Assembly: GCA_949987565.1 (NCBI GenBank)
Contig: OX465113.1
Coordinates: forward strand, 1,191,764-1,255,763
DNA from: Luidia sarsii
Taxonomy: Eukaryota > Echinodermata > Asteroidea > Paxillosida > Luidiidae
Length of the DNA: 64,000 nt
Reading direction: 5' to 3'
Notes under the pieces: model-generated
What the model saw: the letters and a program-made list of their open reading frames with translations, nothing else
Database searches by the model: none
What the model was told of the DNA's origin: nothing
Made by a program: the position numbers and the translations under genes
Part shown: positions 56,701-64,000 of the stretch, piece after piece
Layout: each line of letters begins with the position of its first letter
Position numbering within the stretch: position 1 is the stretch's first letter

Positions 56701-57904
56701 CGGATAGACGGCTTTTCCACGTGAAGTTTCGGCTTCGTGGTGCTCGGCAGGGGAGCCTCCGTTGCGCGGTAGCTCCTCCGAGGCGAGGGGATGCCGGTGA
56801 GGCAAGTCGGCGGGCAGCGTGGGGATGATCTGGCCCAGGCACTGGTACGTGACCAGGCTCTCCACGGACGTGCAGGAGGTATCGTGGCCGCTGCCGGCCA
56901 GCGAGACGTAGTTCAGCCGGCTGATGATGGCCCGCGCCTTGCACGACCGGTTGCGGCACTTCAGGTACATGTTGCCGTTGCGGCAACGGTCCCGGATGAA
57001 GACAAAGTCCTCAATGACGTAGCCTTTACCGCTGCCCTTCAGGGCAATGATGGTCACGCAGTCCCTCACCGAATGATGGGAGGGCGCCGCAAACACCTCA
57101 CTCCTCCCGCCCGCATCGGACGGGCCGGCGCTCGGACCAACAATCTCGTAGCATATCTCGTCACCCCATGAGTCCCTCTCTGCGGACCCGGAGAGATTGG
57201 GATTCTCGCTCTCCCCCGACACGTCCTGCAAGTAGCTCTCCAGTTCCTCGCTGGTCGGTTTCTGGTCTTCCAAATGATCCATATTTCGGGTTTCTAGTTT
57301 TCTCACTGGCCGACTGTTCTGATGAAAACGAGGTAAGTACCAGCAAGTCCCTTTTTTCAGCAAAATCAGCTCTGAACACAAACAGACTAGCCCTAATTCA
57401 GGAGTGCTGATTATAAAACAATGGCCTAGTCCCATGCAAAGACATCCACTTGCAACTGAATTAATTAGCTAGGTTTCCATTAATTAATTAAAATACACCT
57501 TTAAGTAAGAAATAGTACCATGTTATTGTTAGACCATAGTTAGACCATCTGTAAGGTCCAAGGGAGTTATTATGGTTAAAATAAAAACATATTTAGTTTA
57601 ATTTCTCAAAGAGTCGCTTTCAGTCCAGATGTCGACAGAATCTAGGTTGGAGACGTGCTGCCGATGCAGAGAACAATGAAAAGATGCGGCCACCGATGCC
57701 GACTGCGCATGTCGACACGGAGGAGGCGTGTCGACATTATGCAAATCCTTGTCGACTGTCGACCGGCACGGAACCCAAAATAAGCACTTTTTACAAGAAA
57801 TCATAAGGCTGAGAATTAAACTGGAAGTGCAGATCTGACGTGTGTCTATCAATGGAAGGGATGAGATGAGATCGACTTACCGTTTCTTTCTGTACACCAC
57901 CCAT
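49992..57904 (-). CDS. UROD: Uroporphyrinogen decarboxylase, complete, 9 exons
   Basis: Cytosolic enzyme of haem synthesis that removes four acetate carboxyls from uroporphyrinogen III to give coproporphyrinogen III. Exons in transcript order: 57881-57904, 55647-55752, 55016-55095, 54483-54581, 53825-53986, 52054-52218, 51173-51310, 50953-51053, 49992-50241. Phases join and give 374 residues (human 367). The start is the only ATG of the small first exon (MGGVQKET, donor GTAAGT). Catalytic and substrate residues known from the human enzyme are present: MRQAGR (Arg36, Gln37, Arg40), Asp85 in FSDIL, Tyr163 in MGYCIEG, Ser219 in FDSNVG and His339 in NLGHGVYP. The C-terminus is slightly extended (KRSASATQK). 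Intron 1 holds a FLYWCH-type open frame; intron 8 holds a long CAT/CAC repeat. The gene converges on the DUF4239-type gene, with 1.9 kb between stop codons. Confidence 0.97.
50310..50880. repeat. CAT/CAC trinucleotide repeat in UROD intron 8
   Basis: About 570 bases of CATCAC/CATCAT triplets with ATCTGTTCAC interruptions that recur four times, pointing to segmental duplication inside the repeat. Poly-His frames are by-products. Confidence 0.97.
51465..51615. mobile_element. TTACGAT inverted-repeat element, single copy in UROD intron
   Basis: GGGTGGATTTCACAAAGCCT and TTTGGTGAAATCGACCCC are inverted ends; the inside has TTACGATGGATAACCCATCG. Inverse orientation relative to the pair at 11452-11765. 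Confidence 0.8.
51797..52038. mobile_element. GGCTTAGGCT inverted-repeat element, copy 1 (abuts UROD exon 6)
   Basis: Ends CCAAAACCCGGCTTAGGCTT and GAGCCTAAGCTGGGTTTTGG are inverted. Inner CCAAAGGCCTCCCGTTTTCA and CCTTGTACTTTAACAATGGA are shared with copies at 55812 and 61550. It ends 16 bases from the UROD exon 6 donor. Confidence 0.85.
52255..52442. mobile_element. ACCGGCTC family element, inverse orientation
   Basis: GGTTTGCATGGTGGAAATAC, AGGTTTGCGGTGACACTATG and AAGAGCCGGTAACTC, then the reversed CTGACTATGGGCAGAGTACT module on the - strand. Confidence 0.75.
52885..52942 (+). mobile_element. tRNA-like SINE 3' head
   Basis: CTGGTACATTAATCACGAGG and TCTCGGGTTCAAATCCCGGT: anticodon-arm-like and B-box parts of the first SINE family. 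Confidence 0.6.
55812..56066. mobile_element. GGCTTAGGCT inverted-repeat element, copy 2 (UROD intron 1)
   Basis: Ends CCAAAACCCAACTTAGGCTT and GAGCCTAAGCCAGGTTTTGG; same inner blocks as copy 1. Confidence 0.85.
56215..57318 (-). CDS. FLYWCH-type zinc-finger open frame nested in UROD intron 1
   Basis: A long uninterrupted frame runs from the AG acceptor before 57318 to the TAA at 56215; ORF translation upstream continues to 57435 but looks less coding. The first good Met is at 57282 (MDHLEDQ), which would give 355 residues. From that Met, residues about 79-137 resemble a FLYWCH finger: [19 protein letters not shown], then Cys109, Cys114, His133 and Cys137 in a GHDTSC ending, where classic domains have HxH. 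The rest is Ser, Pro and His rich, with a basic KKRPRRS patch that could be a nuclear signal. FLYWCH proteins bind DNA and often derive from transposon proteins. Codon use is GC-rich like the real exons nearby. The C-terminus may be spliced at CAG/GTTTGG (56253) instead of running to the stop. Separate gene, retained exon of UROD, or exapted transposon remnant are all possible. Confidence 0.6.
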   Translation of the reverse strand, partial: NSRPVRKLETRNMDHLEDQKPTSEELESYLQDVSGESENPNLSGSAERDSWGDEICYEIVGPSAGPSDAGGRSEVFAAPSHHSVRDCVTIIALKGSGKGYVIEDFVFIRDRCRNGNMYLKCRNRSCKARAIISRLNYVSLAGSGHDTSCTSVESLVTYQCLGQIIPTLPADLPHRHPLASEELPRNGGSPAEHHEAETSRGKAVYPTDQPSLRLTLSGSQDSHLEAAAIYATNEIGRDSPQFASAPHADSSAQPRLHQAIVPIHLSRLSSKKRPRRSAEEVAAATSSRHHQASASLTDAAETNHSSEMSPPKKLCSLDFLLPLRVRQEKTQEILTVFRAFRDIRKKVTLLQKHQVWGFFLASFSSIF

Positions 57905-57963
57905 GGCTAGAAAAATGTCGAAATTAAGTTCAGTTTGGTCCGCAGTACCTCCCACAGTCGACA
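57631..57963. promoter_or_regulatory. Cluster of six GTCGAC palindromes around UROD exon 1
   Basis: GTCGAC occurs at 57631, 57711, 57730, 57751, 57758 and 57958, most as TGTCGACA-like words, on both sides of the first exon. Elsewhere I noticed none. A regulatory role is a guess from clustering and position. Confidence 0.3.
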
Positions 57964-58319
57964 CGTGCGTGATAATAACACAACATCTCTGTGCACTTGC
58001 CTACTTATTGGATATTCATGTTTACAACACATCGCTGGTATCCGCTTTCATTGTGCATCGCTAAAGGCAAAACGTAGGGAGCCAGTGTTTTTTTTCTCAG
58101 ACGGCTGTTTCATGAAGTCTATTTTGGTATTACATAATTTCAGAACATGGGGCCATTTTTCTTATTAAGCAAGAAAGCCTGCTTAAGCAAGAAAGCCTGC
58201 TTAGCATGGAAAGTCATCCTTGTTTAATTGAAGAATGCCAGCCATATTTCACTTGATGCTTGCTGCCCTCAACTTGTATTCCAATCATGGAATTAAAGTG
58301 GAACTTTGGCGGGTAATCA

Positions 58320-58645
58320 GATTTTATTCAGCATTGCATCGGTAAAGGTCAAAAGATAGCCACAGTTTGTGTGTTAAAGCATTAAATATTCCAAAAAAGC
58401 AATACTGAGAAAGTAGAAAAAGGCAAAAAACCGTCACGGTTTTCGCACCGGCCTGCAGTGTAAGAAATAGTTTACTACTCACGAGTAATAAACTATTTGT
58501 CAATGTTTGAGTGAAGATTACTCGAAAAGTACATCATCCCAGACTGTAAGATTTCAACAAGAGGATTATATCATGACCATCTACAAACTGTGTAAATTAG
58601 AAGGAAATCTGTGGACATCGATGTTTTCCGATCTTCCCAATGTTT
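58320..58645. repeat. Dispersed ~340-bp repeat with palindrome, copy 2
   Basis: GTCACGGTTTTCGCACCGGC, TAGTTTACTACTCACGAGTA with ATAAACTA, and the exact GTGGACATCGATGTTTTCCG shared with 15735-16080, in the same orientation. Confidence 0.85.
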
Positions 58646-58649
58646 AAGC

Positions 58650-61320
58650 AGATTTTGATACTTATAATTAAAAAAAGACATGGACACATTCTGTAAGACG
58701 GAAGGAAACAGATCCAAATATGCTTTATTTGGTTATGAGAGTCCGTCTCGTGGGAAAACTTACAAATCATTGCAAAGGTCGTTTACACTGTACACAAACA
58801 CCTGTCATAGCGGAGTGGATCAGTCTGTGAACAATCTCGTTCACTTGTTGATAGGAGAAACAAAAAGTATATCGAAAAGGTGCTCACACAAACAAAAAAA
58901 TACCCAAACCCTCTTAACTTGTCACCAATCAGGTAAAAATATTCACAAGCCAAAACAAAAATACTAGAACTTCTACAAGAGAGTTGGCCATAGTCCCAAC
59001 AGGATAAGCAATATCAAAAATTAGGGAGGGGAGGTGTATGAAAGTTGGGGTTAGAGTAAGACTGAATAGTCGATTTAAAAAAAGATCTTCTTTTTTTTTA
59101 GGGCTACAGTCATCTTTGGAAGAAATGATAAGAGCTGAATACAGGAATTGTCATTTATTACATTCTGAATGATTTTGACAATAAACCGATGAATCAAAAT
59201 AGATACAAATATGAAGTTGCGGTGTGATCCAGTCCGACGGACTGATTTGCATATGGGTTACGGGAAGAACACAAAATGGACTTATTAAAATCAAGCAACA
59301 AAACAAAACGATTCCTCACAAAATAAGGATTTACAGAACTGGTTGCCCGGCAAATCTGCATGTGGTAGAGAGGGCGGGGAACCAGCCAACATGGATATTC
59401 GGCCAAAGTTTCTGAAGAAAGCATCTTCATTCAACGAGTCTTTGAATCACGTCAACCTCTACACTGAAGGTCTGAGATGGGAACAAATTACATTCAAACC
59501 CTTTATCAAAAAGTTATGTTTTTTAATCATAAACTTCTTTACAAGCCAATTAGATTACCCAAAATACCTGTTTTTTTATGAAGTTCTAGTTTTTGAGAGA
59601 AAAATCCCAAAACACTGACCCAAAGCAACAAAAGCACAGCCAATCCATAGCCCCAAATTCATCTTTTGTTCACACTGGACTGTGTAAACTTGAACAATGG
59701 CTTCTGTGACCAAGGTAGTGGGAACCAGTTACATCCATACAGATGTGTGGATTTTTTTTTACGGCTGGTAACCATTCATCGCTTGAGAAAACACTCCATA
59801 GGTTTATGCTGTGATTGGTTTGAATGGGGCAGGCTGGCCACTGCCTGGAGTGGTTGCATCCAAATCACTCTGGATAGGGCTAGGGCTTGGTCAGACATCA
59901 GAGGGGATGCACTGATAAAAGGAAGTAGCCATAGCCCTTGAAGTCCACTTTAGACCTATGGAAGGATGGGCTCACTTGGTGAAGTTCCGGCCTTGCTCAC
60001 GGAAGTACAAAAAGGCTCACGATATCAGCAGAGCAGTCAGTACAGTTTAAATATTGCCAATGCTTGGAGTTAACAAACAAACAAACAAAACCAATTGATT
60101 GCTTCTCTTCAAGCCAAATCATTACTCCAATTATGCTTGGGATAAATATAAATACATGCGCCGAGTGTAACGGAATATGTATATCTTCAAAACGGCCAAA
60201 ACCGCGATCTGAAATCACGTCAGTGGGCATTCTGCTGACACACCGCACTGATATATGGTGGGATGATTTCCCGAAAGCATTTTTTTTTCCCTCTTGGAAT
60301 TTCGCATCAGAAGCTGCACGCAAAGAATGCACGTCTTATTACTCGTGTGAACTTAACTAATACTAGCCTTGTGAACTCTCCACACATTGTCCAGATTCTT
60401 TAAACCGCCCGTAAACCTTAAACACTAGATACATCATTTAAAGACAGTGTCGTCCGCATCTGAGAAGTAGTAGTTAACAAAGCGTTAGTTTGATTTTTTT
60501 TTCCTGAGAATTTGTGTCTGTTCCGATGCTACCCCATTCATTCTAAGCTTCTATTTCGGTATGAATGTAAGAATATTATCAATCCCAACGTGTAAAGATT
60601 GCAGAGTGAAAGCACACATTATTCCTGTGATGTTTAAAACGATTTACTCAAAAAAAAACGACGAGGAAAAAAAGAGAGGAAGTAAACTGAAGACAAAGTG
60701 TACACAAAGAAATGTGGGTAAGGCCATTGTGCAAACAAATTATTTTGATTTCAAAAAAAGCCAAATAAATAAGCTCAGACAACAGATGCAATTTGTTTAA
60801 ATTGTGCCGTCAAAATGAATTTAGTTTCCCTACTGGTAAAAAAATCAATGGATCATCCCCTATGTATTAGTGTTCCATGTACAAGGTTGAGAAATAACCA
60901 TTGCAAATATGAAATGCTATTGCAACGCATAAAAAAAAACTTGATACTGTCCATGAGGAACAAAGACTGTCCGAAACAGACTGGTCATACTGAATGATGT
61001 GCACGGCTAAATGGATGGCGTTTGCCAATGCACTACTTTGGCAGATACAATCTATGTCGTCGTGGGTGGGTCGGTTTAGTAAATCACATTGCTTTGGGCT
61101 TTTTCCCTTCTCTCATTCCGCTGTTGACTCGCGGTTGATTCCGCCGACCGTCTCTGTCCGTGTCCGTACGACAAAACTGGCTCGGGAAACGACGGGCTTT
61201 CGGAGACGGGGTAACTTCTGTGGGATTTCTTTGGGTGTGGACTCCAAGGCCTCTGTTGTCTATTGGTGAGCGTCAATCGATTCTACGGGTGAGGGTCACT
61301 CCGGTCCACTCGGATCTCGT
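58650..61320. other. No gene seen; probable 3' UTR plus intergenic DNA
   Basis: AT-rich, with only short frames. The part nearest 61321 may be the long 3' UTR of the vasculin gene; the rest separates it from the UROD promoter. Confidence 0.5.
59154..59159 (-). promoter_or_regulatory. Possible polyadenylation signal of the vasculin gene
   Basis: TTTATT on the + strand reads AATAAA on the - strand, about 2.16 kb beyond the vasculin stop. Between them (59160-61321) I see no gene, only AT-rich DNA that may be a long 3' UTR. A second TTTATT lies near 58720. Weak evidence. Confidence 0.25.
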
Positions 61321-61321
61321 C

Positions 61322-64000
61322 TCAGCTCTCCCCGTCGGAGGAGGAGGAGTCCGAGTCGCTACTTGTGGAGCCGTCCTCCAGACTGACCTGGGCGATGGAG
61401 CTGAGGGGAAGGCCCACGCTGTTCCTGGCGGTGGGCAAGGCCCGGGTGAACCCGTTCCTCTTCAACTGTGAACGAGAAACAAACGGTCAAATCAGACAAT
61501 CAATCGGACATCTCCAAACGGATCACGGAGTACGTCAATCATAAGGGCCCTTTTACAAAACCTGGCTTAGGCCTCTTGTCAAAAAGATCATCGGTTGGGT
61601 ATCGGATGATTTGACCCGTCCGATGTCGTTTCCACCGTATAGCCATTGTGTATTTTTCACCTCAGAGGCCAGTACAATCGGCTTTCTACCGGGGGAAAAT
61701 TTATCGGTCGGATGAATTCAACCGGCACGCAACCGATGGTCTTTTTGACAAGAGACCTTAGGCTCTGGCTTTGTCTTTCTATCTCTCGTCCATTTTAAAG
61801 TAAAATGGGAGGCCCTTCGTGTTTTGTTTTTGAATGCTATACTGCATTTTGAAAATGAATTCAAAGCTTTAACTTCAACTAAGAACTCCATCCTGGGTTT
61901 TCAACTTTTGGATGACAGAGACGAAGCCGGAGCGGGGTTTTGGAAAACAGCCACGGTGTGTCAGCTTCCCAAATGACCAGAGCCATGTTTGACTAAAGTG
62001 TTAGGGCTACTCATAAGGTGTGGCTTTTTCATTTGATTCGGCGCTATGAAATTGCTCAATGAAATTGGACCCAGGTTTTTCCTCCACTTCTTGAGATCTG
62101 CTCTGTAAAGACGAGTTTGTGTGTGTGTGGAATCAGTCTCCGTTCTGTCATCAATCAATGGCCAATAGTCCAGATTGCATCCTGACCTGCTGGGATCTCT
62201 TCTGGAATTCCTTCAACTCGTCCTCGGTCAGCGGTGCATATCCTTCTTCGTTGTCACTGTGCTCATGCCAACCCATCTCATGAAGAAGCCTGACCATCGC
62301 CACCCGAAGAAAAAAAAGAAACACGGAGGATTTTGTTATAAAAAACCAGATCAGAAAGGCAACACAATCTCAAGACTAACTCCAGGTGAAAAGGGTGCAG
62401 AGGTAGGCAAACAAAACAGATTTCGCTGGAATCTGGAATGTCCAATACTAGATCATAGACTGAAGGGAAGTACATATCTCAAGGAAGTACATATCTCAAT
62501 CGCAGAATGCCACAAGAAAAACACGCAGGCAAGCAAATGAAAAATGTGTTTGAAGATGGGGAGTGGACGGAAGAAGGCAGAAAGCTCAGGTGGCAGAGCG
62601 CTCATATGAACAAGTCAAGGGAAGAGTGCCTTTGAAACGAGCCCAACCTTTTCTCGGCTTCCAGACTGCTGGAGATGTCGGGGCCGTTCCCTACCGGCGA
62701 GAAGACCGGGTAGAAATTAGGGATGGACTCCTCTTCCGCGCCCTTCTCTAGCGCTGTCAGGCGGTCGTTGTCAATGTCGATACCGTTCGTATTGATGAAG
62801 TGCTCAGTCTGCAGTATAGTCTTCTGTAGGGAGGGGGGGCGAGGAAGGAAAGTTAACGGTTATCCTGTGAAACAAACCAAGGAAAAACTGACTTGGAACT
62901 TTTGAACAAATTGAAAAATTGGCAAAGAAAACTTTGACTTGACCGGGACTTGAACCCGAGACCTCTGGGTTAACATACCAGTGCTCTTCCATCTGAACTA
63001 TCCAGCCCTTAGATGGTGGCTTTCGCAAAAAGTCAACTGAAGCAATTCAACCATTAACTGCCGTTTATCTCCAGAGATCACATATAACCCCCACTTTCAT
63101 TCAGATGCAAACAACCAATTGCTGTAGACCCTGGCTACATCAGCTCGGGGACCGGACAGAGTAGATGCAGCTTCAGTAACAGCAGTCAGTTACCTCACTG
63201 ATGGCAGGTACTGCCACCATGCAAAAACCTTCCAATCGTACTTGACCCGAGTTGACCTGGCAATGTTAGATTTGTGGTGAGGGTTCCCGGGCACTTACTG
63301 GTCTGGGAGTGGGGTCGTTCCTCTGCCACACAGACCTCTCCAGCCCCCTCAGGTTCTCCTGGTTGTTCTGACTGACCTGCCTGGGCAGCTCGCCGTTGCC
63401 CGAGCGCCGAAGCTCGTTCAGGAAGTCCAGCTTGTCCACCTTGCGCGGCTTGGAAGACGTGGGGCTCCGCGAGGGCACGACGGGCGAGACGGAAGCGGGC
63501 ACGGGCGACGGCAGCTGGAACGGTGTCAAAGGTCAAGGGTGAAGGTCAAAGATCAAGCGTTAATTATTAACCCTGGTAATGGCATTTGAGTTCAAACTGG
63601 CTACATAAGAGGGCTGAGGGTGGGATGGGATAGGATGAAGAGATAGGGAAAGAATTAGGAAGGGAAAGAAAGAGAGAGAGGGGGAAGAGAGAGAAAGAGG
63701 TAGGAGAGAGGGAAGTGGAGAGATAGGATGAAGAGAGAGAGGGAGTGAAAGAGAGAGAAAGAGGGATGGAGCAAATGAGAGAGAGGAAAGAGGAAGAGAG
63801 ATAGGATGAAGAAAGAGAGAGGAGGGGAACAAGAGAGAAAGAGGCCGAGAGACAGGGAGGGAGAGGAAGAAAGAGAGGGAAAGAGAGAAGAGAGAAAGGA
63901 AGAAAGAGGGATGGAAAGAGAAAGAGAAAGAGTGAGGAACAGTGTGATGGTGTAATCTGACTGAGGACTTACTCCTTTGGTAAGTGGCTGTAGGGTTGAT
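61322..64000 (-). CDS. GPBP1: Vasculin (GC-rich promoter-binding protein 1 family), C-terminal part, partial
   Basis: Nuclear regulator of the GPBP1/GPBP1L1 family that binds GC-rich promoters (family knowledge). Exons in transcript order: 63973-64000 (cut by the window end), 63299-63514, 62648-62823, 62187-62289, 61322-61465. Phases join and give 221 residues ending TGA at 61322-61324. Family hallmarks: SSSLEAEKRLLHEMGWHEH, then PLTEDELKEFQKRSQQ and LKRNGF, and an acidic, Ser-rich C-terminus (SDSDSSSSDGES). The 63299 exon is Pro/Ser rich (PSPVPASVSPVVPSRSP) then basic (KPRKVDKLDFLNELRRSGN). The N-terminal half and promoter lie beyond the window. Vertebrates have two paralogues; I cannot tell an unduplicated orthologue from either, so the symbol names the family. 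Confidence 0.9.
61550..61955. mobile_element. GGCTTAGGCT inverted-repeat element, copy 3, interrupted
   Basis: CAAAACCTGGCTTAGGC at the left and the inner ATGGGAGGCCC and GAAGCCGGAGCGGGGTTTTG at the right match copies 1 and 2. A 184-bp insertion (61573-61756) splits it near its left end. Confidence 0.8.
61573..61756. mobile_element. 184-bp nested inverted-repeat element with target duplication
   Basis: Inverted ends of about 25 bases (CTCTTGTCAAAAAGATCATC and its opposite with one mismatch). CTTAGGC occurs on both sides (61566-61572 and 61757-61763), or 8 bp with one mismatch, as expected of an hAT-like insertion. Confidence 0.8.
62890..63160 (-). mobile_element. tRNA-derived SINE, first family, near full length
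   Basis: On the - strand CTGGATAGTTCAGATGGAAG (A-box), GTATGTTAACCCAGAGG (anticodon region; the loop could read GTT, Asn-like) and CTCGGGTTCAAGTCCCGGTC (B-box), with the TCTCCAGAGATCACA body beyond. Lies in a vasculin intron. Confidence 0.8.
63600..63935. repeat. Polypurine GA/GGGA tract in vasculin intron
   Basis: Over 300 bases almost free of pyrimidines on the + strand, built from GAGAGA, GGAAAGA and ATAGGATGAAGAGA units. Confidence 0.95.

Overview
The window is animal nuclear DNA: intron-rich protein-coding genes with GT-AG junctions, GC-rich exons inside AT-rich introns, and very many short inverted-repeat elements, tRNA-derived SINEs and satellites. Vertebrate-like exon structure of conserved genes, together with a DUF4239-type membrane protein and a dense load of non-autonomous elements, suggests a marine invertebrate deuterostome (echinoderm, hemichordate or cephalochordate). 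I lean to an echinoderm, but that is impression rather than proof.

Layout. (1) 116-18817, + strand: the 3' three quarters of ECPAS/ECM29, the proteasome adaptor and scaffold, in 33 coding exons whose phases all join. (2) 18818-41457: a 22-kb gene desert made of satellites, a tandem SINE array, foldback elements and AT-rich DNA. It includes a 178-bp satellite with higher-order structure (37685-40530), a 3.2-kb element with about 500-bp inverted arms (29377-32617) and a possible spliced noncoding transcript (23095-25230). (3) 41458-48103, +: a multi-pass membrane protein resembling the DUF4239 (bestrophin-like) family. I place its start in a small exon that supplies a signal peptide ahead of a Pro-Glu-Pro-Thr-Gly repeat stalk. 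(4) 49992-57904, - strand: complete UROD (uroporphyrinogen decarboxylase, haem synthesis), 9 exons, 374 residues, catalytic residues intact. Its first intron holds a same-strand FLYWCH-type zinc-finger open frame whose splice boundaries are compatible with the UROD exons on either side. (5) 61322-64000, -: the C-terminal five coding exons of a vasculin (GPBP1/GPBP1L1) gene, whose 5' part lies beyond the window.

The genes are not an operon and do unrelated jobs: proteasome quality control, an unknown membrane role, haem synthesis and transcription. The membrane-protein gene and UROD converge tail to tail. UROD and vasculin are neighbours on one strand, and from memory both human counterparts map to 1p34.1, so this may be old linkage.

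The repeat fraction is the most unusual part. Several families recur across introns and intergenic DNA. One carries a CTGANGA-hairpin-GAAACGT module that resembles a hammerhead ribozyme core. Others are miniature inverted-repeat elements, one with telomere-like ends and one nested inside another with a target-site duplication.
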